Assembly: GCF_022539505.1 (NCBI RefSeq)
Contig: NC_061511.1
Coordinates: 39,049,144-39,113,143 of the forward strand
DNA length: 64,000 nucleotides
Direction of reading: 5' to 3'
Source: Lolium rigidum
Taxonomy: Eukaryota; Streptophyta; Magnoliopsida; Poales; Poaceae
The position numbers were made by a program, and so were the translations under genes. Below are positions 1-11,065 of the stretch, one piece after another (positions within the stretch are counted from its first letter, which is position 1; each line of letters starts with the position of its first letter). Below the pieces are notes generated by a model. The model made no database searches. It worked only from the letters and a program-made list of their open reading frames with translations, and was not told the origin of the DNA.

Positions 1-165
1 CACAACGCCGTCTTCCGCTTCAGTCTGCATGCGCAGTAGAGCGTGCATGGTGGCGAGTTCGTCCTTGAGGTCCTCAATCTCGCCGCCGATGGCCCGGAGC
101 TTTTGAAACTCTTTGCCCACCAGCTGACCTACATTGCTCAGGATGGTCTGTGCTGTGCTATCCAT
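1..165 (-). CDS. 5' end of a CC-NBS-LRR gene (NLR copy A), truncated by window edge
   Basis: The minus strand opens with ATG at 165 and stays open to base 1. The peptide begins MDSTAQTILSNVGQLVGKEF and continues as a coiled-coil N-terminus. It is nearly identical to the first 55 codons of the complete NLR at 43954-49777, with a few substitutions such as LKDELA against LRDELS. Intracellular immune receptors of this class start with an Rx-type coiled coil. The splice-acceptor-like CAG just upstream of ATG is also shared, suggesting a 5' UTR intron in both copies. Whether copy A is an intact gene cannot be judged, since most of it lies left of the window. Confidence 0.85.
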   Translation of the reverse strand, partial: MDSTAQTILSNVGQLVGKEFQKLRAIGGEIEDLKDELATMHALLRMQTEAEDGVV

Positions 166-613
166 TGAGCCTCTGAAAAAGTGGAATATAATGGTGGGTG
201 AAGAGATCTGTCACAATTCTTTTCAAAATAAAGGATGAGGCCTCCCGCCTCTACATTGAAAAAATACATACATTAATTATGTGATATTTACTGATTATGA
301 TCAAGTGTTCTTACACTCTTCGACCACCATAGCTGACAGTTTCCTACCTACGCTAGCTAAAATATGCGCACCTTGCTGCTTAGCTAGATTGATCTTGCTT
401 AACTGGACGATGATCATGAATTCATGATCACAGGATGATCTCGGCATGGTCACAAATGATAACTCCCAACGACACCACCTTTGGCCAGTAGAACATGGGC
501 GCATGGAATAATGCCCAAAACCATCGAAAGCTCTTTATTTTGGCACAGAGTTCTAATATGGGTGTAAAGAGAAAAGACCAATACACAACTTTGGAGTGGT
601 ATATTCTTCAGAA
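166..613. other. Duplicated NLR-upstream DNA, copy A part 1
   Basis: Non-coding. It aligns almost base for base with 49778-50227 upstream of NLR copy B. It ends at GAA (611-613), which becomes the target-site duplication of the CACTA element that follows. No gene seen. Confidence 0.85.
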
Positions 614-1959
614 CACTAGTAGAAAACAGGGCTTTCGTCCAGCACCCCTGGAAGCGTTAGTCCCGGTTTAAATAGGAACCGGGACTAATGGGTGGCATTA
701 GTCCCGGTTCAAACAGCGCAGGCTTTAGTCCCGGTTCGTTTGGAACCTTTAGTCCCGGTTGGTAATACCAACCGGGACTAAAGGGGTGGCGGCAGGCTGC
801 CTCCGGGGCAAAAGCCTTTAGTCCCGATTGATATGTACCCTTTTGTCCCGGTTGATAATACGAACCGGGACTAAAGGCTTTCTACGTTTTTTGGCTCCCC
901 ACGCACCTTCACGCCCCCCCGGATCACCTTTTTTAGCTTTGTAAAATACAAAAGAAAATGATAGAAAATTCAAAAAAAAATCTTTTGAGATTCGTGTATT
1001 TTACGCAACCTACTATTAGGGGAAATTAACAAATTTGAATTTCGACTTTTTATGCAAAAAAAGGTTTAGAAAAAGGTAAAACGACTTTTCTGATTGCATA
1101 CAACGTCGAAAAACGTGTAATATATCAAAATGATCGTGGGAAAAAGTTACATCCGAATTTTTAGATTCTCAAAATTCTAAATGGAAATATGAAAGCAGGA
1201 AGATTTTAGTTTTTGCCAGAAATTCAGGATTTTATATTTTTTTAAATTTTAAATTAATAATTTCATCCTACATAAAGATTACTATTACTTAACCATAAAG
1301 GTTAGCCATTTTTTAGATTTTCAAATTTTCAGGTTTTAGGGTTGGCAAAAAAAATTGAAAAATTAAAAAAATTAAAAATAATACAAATTAAAAAAGTTAA
1401 TGTTTATTTTATTTGTTCAAGATTATTATTACATTATTACTTTTGTTTATTAAAAGAATTATTTGGAATTCAAACAATAAAGAAGTGTGACATCGACCTA
1501 CATGTTAATAGGATTGATATGATACTAGTATCAATAACATGCGCGCGAAGCACTTGGATGCGGGACGGGAAGGAACTCGGAAGTTAAGCATGCTAGTGTT
1601 GGAGTAGTGGGAGGATGGGTGACCGAGCAGGAAGTTTGACCACGAGTAAGTAATTTGACTAGAGATTAAGTGTAGTTAGAGCCTAAACTAGAAATTCTGA
1701 AATACTAGAAATTCTGAAAAAATAGAAAAAAAGAGGGAGTGAAAAATAATTAGAAAAAAATGGATTAAAAAAAAATTGACGAAATAGCCTTTAGTCCCGG
1801 TTGGTGTTACATACCGGGACTAAAGGTCTCGCCACGTGGGACCTTTAGTCCCGGTTTGTATTACAACCGGGACTAAAGAGGAGGGCGTTTAGTCCCGGAT
1901 GACTAGTCCCGGTTGAAGGCCCTTATCAACTGGGACTAAAGCCCTCTTTTCTACTAGTG
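614..1959. mobile_element. Non-autonomous CACTA (En/Spm) element, 1346 bp
   Basis: The element starts CACTAGTAGAAAACAGGGC and ends with the inverse, GCCCTCTTTTCTACTAGTG. It is flanked by the 3-bp duplication GAA at 611-613 and 1960-1962. The paralogous site in copy B (50225-50227) has a single GAA and no insert, so both ends are proven by an empty site. Several copies of TTTAGTCCCGGTT in both orientations form subterminal hairpins, the usual transposase-binding arrays of CACTA elements. It has no transposase, so it must have moved with enzymes from elsewhere. The AT-rich middle contains a 5S rRNA-like stretch, listed separately. Confidence 0.95.
1548..1639 (+). pseudogene. 5S rRNA-like segment inside the CACTA element
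   Basis: The 3' two thirds resembles plant 5S rDNA. It has GAACTCGGAAGTTAAGC followed by ATGCTAG, then GGAGTAGTGGGAGGATGGGT and GACC. The A-box-like AAGTTAAGCATGC (about 1581-1593) and C-box-like GGATGGGTGACC (about 1613-1624) of the pol III internal promoter are recognisable. The 5' third of 5S is poor and there are many substitutions, so it is not a working rRNA gene. Cassandra TRIM retrotransposons carry 5S-derived sequence in their LTRs, so this may be a Cassandra-like remnant or a direct 5S capture. Confidence 0.65.
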
Positions 1960-2248
1960 GAAGAATGACTATCTCGCAATAAGTTTCTGAGCTTATAGTG
2001 CAAAACACCGACATTGAAGCAACTGAACCCACTTTTTTTAAGAACTTGGCTTCTTGTCTAGTCGATCTTGTTCGAGTGACTTAGTGTAATGCCACCAAAG
2101 AGAAATGTCACATTAAATCACCAGTTTTGATGAATATCTAGCGTGTTCATGTTCTGCGGGGCGTAGAACAGGGGAGGGGGACATATGAAATCACGCAAGA
2201 AACCGTCGAAACCCTTTATTTTGGCATGATATCCTAATATGGGTATAT
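1960..2248. other. Duplicated NLR-upstream DNA, copy A part 2
   Basis: Matches 50225-50513 of copy B. It ends with TATAT (2244-2248), the target-site duplication of the Copia solo LTR. No gene seen. Confidence 0.85.
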
Positions 2249-2917
2249 TGATGGGTTCGTTGCATGGAAAACAAAAATTTTCTACCGTGAACATGAACAA
2301 AAACCAAGATCCAATCTAGGAAGAAGCAAGATCTAATCTACCAAGATCGAAGCAACGAGATGTATGTGAGACTAACCCTCAAAGATTCCAAAGCCTACGA
2401 GATTAGATCTCGTTGTTGATGCAGTCGATCGTCCTGTGCTGCAATCCGGCAGCACTTCCGTACTCGGTCGTGCGTACGGTGTCGATGAGGCCCGTCCTCT
2501 CCCCGTTCCAGCGGGCAGCGGAGGTGTGGTAGATCCCCTCGGAATCCCAGCAGCACGACGGCGTGGTGGTGGAGGTGGAGGAGAAATTCCTGCAGGGCTT
2601 CGCCAAGCCTGCGCGAGGAAGAAGGAGGAGGGAGAGAGGGCGGCTAGGGCTTGGGGGGGGGGGATGATGTGCTGCGCCCCAGCCCTCCCCTCCCTCTTAT
2701 ATAGGCGTGGGGGGGCTGCCTTGGCCCCTCCTCAAAGCCCTAGGGTCGGCCAAAACAAGGGGGGCAACTTCCCCCCTAAGTTAAGTCCCTATTTTCAAGG
2801 GATTTGATCTTATCCACTTGATCCAACCACATGGGCCTTGGGGGGCTGGTGTGCCTGGCCCATGTGGGCCTATGCGACCCCCTCCGGTCCATGTTGGTCG
2901 TCCAGGATAGGTGGGCC

Positions 2918-4521
2918 TGCTTGTGACGGTAAAGCGCACGTCCGTTGGGAACCCCAAGAGGAAGGTGTGATGCGTACAGCAGCATGTTTTCCCTCAGTAA
3001 GAAACCAAGGTTATCGAACCAGTAGGAGATGAAGGCCACGTGAAGGTTGTTGGTGGAGGAGTGTAGTGCGGCGCAACACCAGGGATTCCGGCGCCAACGT
3101 GGAACCTGCACAACACAATCAAAATACTTTGCCCCAACTTAACGAGTGAGGTTGTCAATCTCACCGGCTTGCTGAAAACAAAGGATTAAACGTATGGTGT
3201 GGAGAATGATGTTTGTTTGCAAAGAACAGCGAGAGAACAATGATTGCGATAGATTGTATTTCAGATGTAAAGAATGGACCGGGGTCAACGGTTCACTAGT
3301 GGTGTCTCTCCAATAAGATAAATAGCATGTTGGGTGAACAAATTACGGTTGGGCAATTGACAAATAGAGAGGGCATAACAATGCACATACATATCATGAT
3401 GACTAATATGAGATTTACTTAGGGCATTACGACAAAGAACATAGACCGCTATCCGAGCATGCATCTATGCCTAAAAAGTCCACCTTCGGGTTAGCATCCG
3501 CACCCCTTCCAGTATTAAGTTGCAAACAACAGACAATTGCATTAAGTACGTGCGTAATATAAACAATACAAATATCCTTAGACAAAGCATTGATGTTTTA
3601 TCCCTAGTGGCAACAGCACATCCACAACCTTAGAACTTTACGTCACATCGTCCAGATTCAATGGAGGCATGAACCCACTATCGAGTATAAATACCCCCTC
3701 TTGGAGTTACAAGTATCAACTTGGCCAGAGCCTCTACTAGCAACGGAGAGCATGCAACATCATAAACAACACATATATGATAGATCAATAATCAACTTGA
3801 CATAGTATTCCATATTCATCGGATCCCACCAAACACAACATGTAGCATTACAAATAGATGATCTTGATCATGATAGGCAGCTCACAAGATCTAAATATGA
3901 TAGCACAAGAGGAGAAGACAACCATCTAGCTACTGCTATGGACCCATAGTCCAAGGATGAACTACTCACGCATCAATCCGGAGGCGGGCATGGTGATGTA
4001 GAGCCCTCCGGTGATGATTCCCCTCTCCGGCAGGGTGCCGGAGGCGATCTCCTGAATGCCCCGAGATGGGATTGACGGCGACGGAGTCTCCGTAACTTTT
4101 CTCGTATCGTGGCTCTCGGTACTAGGGTTTTCGCGACGGAGAGTTTAAGTAGGCGAAGGGGCAGAGTCGGGGGACGCTCGAGGGGCCCACCCCATAGGGC
4201 GGCGTGGCCAGAGGTGGGGCTGCGCCCCCCTAGGGTGTGGCCGCCTCGCGTCCCCTCTTCGTCTCCTCTTCGGTCTTCTGGAAGGCTCCGTGGAAAATAA
4301 GACCGTGGGCTTTTGTTTCGTCCAATTCCGAGAATATTTCCTGTGTAGGATTTCTGAAACCAAAAACAGCGAGAAAACGAGAGCCGGCGCTTCGGCATCT
4401 TGTTAATAGGTTAGTGCCGGAAAATGCATAAAAATGATATAAAGTGTATATAAAACATGTGAGTATTTTCATAAAACTAGCATGGAACATAAGAAATTAT
4501 AGATACGTTTGAGACGTATCA
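2918..4521 (-). repeat. 3' LTR of the Athila-type element
   Basis: 1604 bp, nearly identical to 9461-11065. On the minus strand it starts TGATACGTCTCAAACGTATC just after a GGGGATGCT polypurine tract and ends GCAAGCA. Open reading frames inside are mirrored in the other LTR and have no recognisable product. Confidence 0.92.
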
Positions 4522-7147
4522 AGCATCCCCAAGCTTAGTTCCTACTCGCCCTCGAGTAGGTAAACGATAACAAGGATAATTTCTGAAGTGACATGCTACT
4601 ATCATAATCTTGATCAATACTATTGTAAAGCATATGAGATGAATGAAGTGATTCAAAGCAATGGTAAAGATAATGACTAAACAACTGAATCATATAGCAA
4701 AGACTTTTCATGAATAGTACTTTCAAGACAAGCATCAATAAGTCTTGCATAAGAGTTAACTCATAAAGCAATAGATTCTTAATAGAAGGTTTTGAAACAA
4801 CACAAAGGAAGATATAAGTTTCAGCAGTTGCTTTCAACTTTAACATGTATATCTCATGGATAATTGTCAACACAAAGTAATATGATGAGTGCAAATAAGC
4901 AAGTATGTAGGAATCAATGCACACAGTTGACACAAGTGTTTGCTTATAAGATGGAAAGAAGTAGGTAAACTGACTCAACATAAAGTAAAAGAAAGGCCCT
5001 TCGCGGAGGGAAGCAGGGATTACTCATGTGCTAGAGCTTTTTATTTTGAAAACATGGAAACAATTTTGTCAACGGTAGTAATAATTCATATGTGTTATGC
5101 ATAAAACATCCTATAAGTTGCAAGCCTCATGCATCGAATACCAATAGTGCTCGCACCTTGTCCTAATTAGCTCGGATTTCCATGGATTATCATTGCATTA
5201 CATATGTTTCAACCAAGTATCACAAAGGGGTACCTCTATGTCACCTGTACAAAGGTCCAAGGAGATAGATCGCATTTGATTTCTCGTTTTTGATAGATCT
5301 CAACTTGAGGACATCCATACGGGACAACATAGAAAACAGATAATGGACTCCTCTTTAATGCATAAGCATTCAACAACAGATAATATTCTCATAAGAGATT
5401 GAAGATTAATGTCCAAACTGAAACTTCCACCATGATACATGGCTTTGGTTAGCGGCCCAATGTTCTTCTCTAACAATATGCATACTCAAACCATTCAACT
5501 CATGGCAAATCACCCTTACTTCAGACAAGACGAACATGCATAGCAACTCACATGATATTCAACAAAAGAACAGATTGATGGCGTCCCCGAAACATGGTTA
5601 CCGCTCAACAAGCAACTTATAAGAAATAAGATACATAAGCGACATATTCTTTACCACAATAGTTTTTAAGCTACTTTCCCATGAGCTATGTATTGCAAAG
5701 ACAAGGAATGAAATTTTTAAAGGTAGCACGCAAGCAATTTACTTTGGAATGGTAGAGAAATACCACATAATAGGTAGTTATGGTGGACACAAATGTCATA
5801 AGTTTTGGCTCAATGTTTTGGATGCACGAGAAGCATTCCCTCTCAGTACAAGGCTTGGCTAGCAAGGTTGTTTGAAGCAAACACAAGTATGAACCGGTAC
5901 AGCAAAACTTACATAAGAACATATTGCAAGCATTATAAGACTCTACACTTGTCTTCCTTGTTGTTCAAACACCTTTACCAGAAAATATCTAGACTTTAGA
6001 GAGACCAATCATGCAAACCAAATTTCAACAAGCTCTACGAGTAATTCTCCACTAATAGGTTCAAACTACATGATGCAAGAGCTTAAACATGATCTATTTG
6101 AGAGCTCAAAACAATTGCCAAGTATCAAATTATTCAAGATAATATACCCATTACCACATGAAGCATTTCTGTTTCCAACCAAATAGCAATAAACGAAGCG
6201 GTTTTCAACCTTCGCCATGAACATTAAAAGTAAAGCTAAGAACACCAGTGTTCATATGAAACAGCGGAGCGTGTCTTTCTCCCACACAAGGAATGCTAGG
6301 ATCTGAATTTATTCAAACAAAAACAAAAATAAAAGCGTACAGACGCTCCAAGTAAAGCACATAAGATGTGACGGAATAAAAATATAGTTTCACTAGAGGT
6401 GACCTGATAAGTTGTCGATGAAGAAGGGGATGCCTTGGGCATCCCCAAGCTTAGATGCTTGAGTCTTCTTGAAATATGCAGGGATGAACCATGGGGGCAT
6501 CCCCAAGCTTAGACTTTTCACTCTTCTTGATCATATTATATCATCCTCCTCTCTTGACCCTTGAAAACTTCCTTCACACCAAACTCAAAACAATCTCATT
6601 AGAGGGTTAGTGCATAATCAAAAATTCACATGTTCAGAAAGGGCACAATCATTCCCAACACTTCTGGACATTACCCAAGGCTACTGAAAGTTAATGGAGC
6701 AAAGAAATCCACTCAACACAGTAAAAGAGGCAATGTGAAATAAAAGGCAGAATCTGTCAAAACAGAACAGTCCGTAAAGACGAATTTTTTCGAGGCACTT
6801 AACATGCTCAGATGAAGAATCTCAAATTGAATGAAAGTTGCGTACATATCTGAGGATTACTCACGAATTTTTTCAGAATTTTTAGATTCTCCTACAGAGA
6901 GAACAGCTCAAATTCGTGACAGCTAGAAATCTGTTTCTGCGCAGAAATCCAAATCTAGTATCATCCTTACTATCAAAGACTTTACTTGGCACAACAATGC
7001 AATAAAGTAAAGATAAGGAGAGGTTGCTACAGTAGTAACAACTTCCAAGACACAAATATAAAACAAAAATTGCAGAAATAAAATAATGGGTTGTCTCCCA
7101 TAAGCGCTTTTCTTTAACGCCTTTCAGCTAGGCGCAGAAAGTGTAAA
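4522..7147 (-). other. Non-coding 3' internal region of the Athila-type element
   Basis: About 2.6 kb between the protease-like ORF stop and the 3' LTR, where an autonomous element would carry reverse transcriptase and integrase. No such motifs are found in any frame. The polypurine tract adjoins the LTR at 4522-4540 (plus strand AGCATCCCCAAGCTTAG). The same 16-mer GCATCCCCAAGCTTAG recurs at 6439 and 6497. Confidence 0.8.
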
Positions 7148-7921
7148 TCAAGTAACATCAAGAGAAGAAGCATCAACATCATAATTTGTTCTAATAATAG
7201 AATCAAAAGACAACTTCATTCTCTTTCTAGGGAAGTGTTCCATACCTTTCTTAAGAGGGAATTGATATTTAATATTTCCTTCTTTCATATCAATAATAGC
7301 ACCAACAGTTCGAAGAAAGGGTCTTCCCAAAATAATAGGACAAGATGCATTGCATTCAATATCCAAAACAACAAAATCAACGGGGACAAGATTATTGTTA
7401 ACCGTAATGTGAACATTGTCAATCCTCCCCAAAGGTTTCTTTATAGAATTATCAGCAAGATTAACATCCAAATAACAATATTTCAATGGTGGCAAGTCAA
7501 GCATATCATAAAGTTTCTTAGGCATAACAGAAATACTTGCACCAAGATCACATAAAGCATTACAATCAAAATCATTGACCTTCATCTTAATGATGGGCTC
7601 CCAACCATCTTCTAACTTCCTAGGAATAGAAGCTTTAAGTTTTAATTTCTCTTCTCTAGCTTTTATGAGAGCATTTGTAATATGTTTTGTAAATGCCAAG
7701 TTTATAGCACTAGCATTAGGACTTCTAGCAAGTTTTTGCAAGAACTTAATAACTTCAGAGATATGACAATTATCAAAATCAAAACCATTATGATCTAAAG
7801 CAATGGGATCATTGTCCCCAATACTCTGAAAAATTTCAGCACTTTTATCACAAACAGTTTCAGCGAGTTTCAGGCAATTTTGCATGCTTTGTATTAGAAG
7901 TAGGAACATTGCCAACACCAA
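7148..7921 (-). CDS. Retroviral-type aspartic protease domain of the Athila-type element
   Basis: Minus-strand ORF of up to 257 aa following gag. The retropepsin active-site equivalent is CDLGASISVMP, which has D-L-G-A in place of the common DTGA/DSGA. A later ILGRPFLRTVGAIIDM segment is the flap/C-terminal signature typical of plant Gypsy proteases. The frame differs from gag: the two overlap at 7860-7921, and gag-like residues run on in the shifted frame (LAETVCDKSAEIFQ). A one-base indel near 7870 has therefore probably split one gag-pro polyprotein. No polymerase follows. The first codons of this ORF are not a genuine start. Confidence 0.75.
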   Translation of the reverse strand: MVLAMFLLLIQSMQNCLKLAETVCDKSAEIFQSIGDNDPIALDHNGFDFDNCHISEVIKFLQKLARSPNASAINLAFTKHITNALIKAREEKLKLKASIPRKLEDGWEPIIKMKVNDFDCNALCDLGASISVMPKKLYDMLDLPPLKYCYLDVNLADNSIKKPLGRIDNVHITVNNNLVPVDFVVLDIECNASCPIILGRPFLRTVGAIIDMKEGNIKYQFPLKKGMEHFPRKRMKLSFDSIIRTNYDVDASSLDVT

Positions 7922-9248
7922 TTATTTTACCATTGATAGTAGGAGGTTTAGCAACATGTGAAGCATCAACATTACTAGTGGTGGTAATAGTCCAAACTTT
8001 AGCTACATTATTCTCTTTAGCAAATTTTTCTTCTCTTTCCCACCTAGCATGCAATTCAGCCATCATTCTAATATTGTCATTAATTCGAACTTGGATAGCA
8101 TTTGCTGTAGCAAATGACTTAATATCTTTATCTTCATTAGGCATAACTTTCAATTTTAAAAGATCAACATCAGCAGCAAGACTATCAACCTTAGAAGCAA
8201 GAACATCAATTTTACCAAGCTTTTCCTCAATAGATTTGTTGAAAGCAGTTTGTGTACTAATAAATTCTTTAAGCATGACTTCAAAACCAGAGGGTACACT
8301 CCTACTATTGTTGTAAGAATTACCATAAGAATTACCATAACCATTACTATTATTAGAAGGATATGGCCTATAGTTGTTACCAAAATTATTCCTATAAGCA
8401 TTGTTGTTGAAATTATTATTTTTAATGAAGTTCACATCAACATGCTCTTCTTGAGCAACCAATGAAGCTAAAGGAACATTATTAGGATCAACATGAGATC
8501 TACCATTAACAAGCATAGACATAATAACATCAATCTTATCACTCAAGGAGGAGGTTTCTTCAACAGAATTTACCTTCTTACCTTGTGGAGTCCTTTCAGT
8601 GTGCCATTCAGAGTAGTTGATCATCATATCATATAGAAGTTTTGTTGCGGCACCCAAAGTGATGGACATAAAAGTACCTCCAGCAGCTGAATCCAATAGG
8701 TTCCTTGAAGAAAAATTCAATCCTGCATAAAAGGTTTGGATGATCATCCAAGTAGTCAGTCCATGGGTAGGGCAATTCTTTACCAAAGATTTCATTCTTT
8801 CCCATGCTTGGGCAACATGTTCATTATCCAATTGCTTAAAATTCATAATGCTACTTCTCAAAGATATAATTTTAGCAGGAGGATAATATCTACCAATGAA
8901 AGCATCTTTACATTTAGTCCATGAATCAATACTATTCTTAGGCAAAGATAGCAACCAATCTTTAGCTCTTCCTCTTAAGGAGAAAGGAGACAATTTCAGT
9001 TTTATAATATCCCCATCTACATCCTTATACTTTTGCATTTCACAAAGTTCAACAAAATTATTAAGATGGGCAGCAGCATCATCAGTAGTAACACCAGAAA
9101 ATTGCTCTCTCATAACAAGATTTAGTAAAGCAGGTTTAATTTCATAAAATTCTGCTGTAGTAGCAGGTGGAGCAATGGGAGTGCATATAAAATCATTATT
9201 ATTGGTGCTAGTGAAATCACACAACTTAGTGTTCTCAGGAGTATTCAT
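7860..9248 (-). CDS. Gag polyprotein of the Athila-type element
   Basis: The best start is ATG at 9248 (MNTPENTKLCDF), the first ATG outside the LTR; an upstream ATG at 9500 lies inside the 5' LTR. The 462-aa product contains the plant retrotransposon gag domain: FSGVTTDDAAAHLNNFVELC, then SLRGRAKDWLLSLP, then QAWERMKSLVKNCPTHGL. A low-complexity asparagine/tyrosine/glycine stretch follows (NNAYRNNFGNNYRPYPSNN). Gag forms the virus-like particle that packages element RNA. It ends early at a frameshift into the protease region. No CCHC zinc knuckle was seen. Confidence 0.85.
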   Translation of the reverse strand: MNTPENTKLCDFTSTNNNDFICTPIAPPATTAEFYEIKPALLNLVMREQFSGVTTDDAAAHLNNFVELCEMQKYKDVDGDIIKLKLSPFSLRGRAKDWLLSLPKNSIDSWTKCKDAFIGRYYPPAKIISLRSSIMNFKQLDNEHVAQAWERMKSLVKNCPTHGLTTWMIIQTFYAGLNFSSRNLLDSAAGGTFMSITLGAATKLLYDMMINYSEWHTERTPQGKKVNSVEETSSLSDKIDVIMSMLVNGRSHVDPNNVPLASLVAQEEHVDVNFIKNNNFNNNAYRNNFGNNYRPYPSNNSNGYGNSYGNSYNNSRSVPSGFEVMLKEFISTQTAFNKSIEEKLGKIDVLASKVDSLAADVDLLKLKVMPNEDKDIKSFATANAIQVRINDNIRMMAELHARWEREEKFAKENNVAKVWTITTTSNVDASHVAKPPTINGKIIGVGNVPTSNTKHAKLPETR

Positions 9249-9433
9249 TTTAACAGCAATAAAAATAAGTAAAGCAAACTGAATTAAATAAAGTAAATGC
9301 AAGTAACTAATTTTTTTGTGTTTTTGATATAAAGAAAGCAAACAAGACAGAAAATAAAATAAAGTAAAGCAAGACAATAAACAAAGTAAAGAGATTGGAT
9401 GTGAGAGACTCCCCTTGCGAGTGTGTCTTGATC

Positions 9434-9450
9434 CCCCGGCAACGGCGCCA
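9434..9450 (-). promoter_or_regulatory. Primer binding site, complementary to tRNA-Asp
   Basis: On the minus strand, ten bases after the 5' LTR, lies TGGCGCCGTTGCCGGGG. It complements the 3' end of plant tRNA-Asp (CCCCGGCAACGGCGCCA) across 17 bases. tRNA-Asp priming is known for the Athila lineage, which supports the classification. Confidence 0.8.
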
Positions 9451-9460
9451 GAAAAAGAGT

Positions 9461-11065
9461 TGCTTGTGACGGTAAAGCACACGTCCGTTGGGAACCCCAA
9501 GAGGAAGGTGTGATGCGTACAGCAGCAAGTTTTCCCTCAGTAAGAAACCAAGGTTATCAAACCAGTAGGAGATGAAGGCCACGTGAAGGTTGTTGGTGGA
9601 GGAGTGTAGTGCGGCGCAACACCAAGGATTCCGGCGCCAACGTGGAACCTGCACAACACAATCAAAATACTCTGCCCCAACTTAACAGATGAGGTTGTCA
9701 ATCTCACCGGCTTGCTGAAAACAAAGGATTAAACGTATGGTGTGGAGAATGATGTTTGTTTGCAAAGAACAGCGAGAGAACAATGATTGCGGTAGATTGT
9801 ATTTCAGATGTAAAGAATGGACCGGGGTCCACGGTTCACTAGTGGTGTCTCTCCAATAAGATAAATAGCATGTTGGGTGAACAAATTACAGTTGGGCAAT
9901 TGACAAATAGAGAGGGCATAACAATGCACATACATATCATGATGACTAATATGAGATTTACTTAGGGCATTACGACAAAGAACATAGACCGCTATCCAGC
10001 ATGCATCTATGCCTAAAAAGTCCACCTTCGGGTTAGCATCCGCACCCCTTCCAGTATTAAGTTGCAAACAACGAGACAATTGCATTAAGTACGTGCGTAA
10101 TGTAAACAATACAAATATCCTTAGACAAAGCATTGATGTTTTATCCCTAGTGGCAACGAGCACATCCACAACCTTAGAACTTTCTCGTCATCTGTCCTGC
10201 GATTCAATGGAGGCATGAACCCACTATCGAGCATAAATACCCCCTCTTGGAGTTACAAGTATCAACTTGGCCGAGCCTCTACTAGCAACGGAGAGCATGC
10301 AAGATCATAAACAACACATATATGATAGATCAATAATCAACTTGACATAGTATTCCATATTCATCGGATCCCACCAAACACAACATGTAGCATTACAAAT
10401 AGATGATCTTGATCATGATAGGCAGCTCACAAGATCTAAATATGATAGCACAAGAGGAGAAGACAACCATCTAGCTACTCCTATGGACCCATAGTCCAAG
10501 GATGAACTACTCACGCATCAATCCGGAGGCGGGCATGGTGATGTAGAGCCCTCCGGTGATGATTCCCCTCTCCGGCAGGGTGCCGGAGGCGATCTCCTGA
10601 ATCCCCCGAGATGGGATTGACGGCGACGGCGTCTCCGTAACTTTTCTCGTATCGTGGCTCTCGGTACTAGGGTTTTCGCGACGGAGAGTTTAAGTAGGCG
10701 AAGGGGCAGAGTCGGGGGACGCTCGAGGGGCCCACCCCATAGGGCGGCGCGGCCAGAGGTGGGGCCGCGCCCCCTAGGGTGTGGCCGCCTCGCGTCCCCT
10801 CTTCGTCTCCTCTTCGGTGTTCTGGAAGGCTCCGTGGAAAATAAGACCGTGGGCTTTTGTTTCGTCCAATTCCGAGAATATTTCCTGTGTAGGATTTCTG
10901 AAACCAAAAACAGCGAGAAAACGAGAGCTGGCGCTTCGGCATCTTGTTAATAGGTTAGTGCCGGAAAATGCATAAAAATGATATAAAGTGTATATAAAAC
11001 ATGTGAGTATTGTCATAAAACTAGCATGGAACATAAGAAATTATCGATACGTCGGAGACGTATCA
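9461..11065 (-). repeat. 5' LTR of the Athila-type element
   Basis: 1605 bp. On the minus strand it starts TGATACGTCTCCGACGTATC at 11065 and ends GCAAGCA at 9461. It carries the promoter driving gag leftwards. It is nearly identical to the 3' LTR, differing by scattered single bases and short indels. Confidence 0.92.

Larger units (their letters stand above)
2918..11065 (-). mobile_element. Athila-type Ty3/Gypsy retrotransposon (Sabrina-like), non-autonomous
   Basis: This 8148-bp element has two LTRs of about 1604 bp beginning TGCTTGTGACGGTAAAGC and ending GACGTATCA on the plus strand. It is flanked by the 5-bp duplication GGGCC (2913-2917 and 11066-11070). It encodes gag and an aspartic-protease-like domain on the minus strand. 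There is no reverse transcriptase or integrase, so replication would need a partner element. It sits inside the Copia solo LTR and is therefore younger. The two LTRs differ at about seven positions in their first 250 bp by eye, suggesting a fairly recent insertion. The Sabrina-like label is from memory of the gag type and the TGATACGTCTC start, and is less certain than Athila lineage. Confidence 0.9.

Noticed and set aside
1548..1639. Functional 5S rRNA gene.
   Set aside because: The 5' third is not 5S-like, there are many substitutions, and there is no tandem 5S array; it is a captured remnant.
2436..3111. Frames of 111-123 codons on both strands.
   Set aside because: They lie in the Copia solo LTR and Athila LTR; the same frame recurs in the other LTR (9307-9654). 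LTR sequence, not host coding.
3973..4490. Arginine-rich frames repeated at 10518-11034.
   Set aside because: Both sets lie in the two Athila LTRs and mirror each other; overlapping frames on both strands, no domain.
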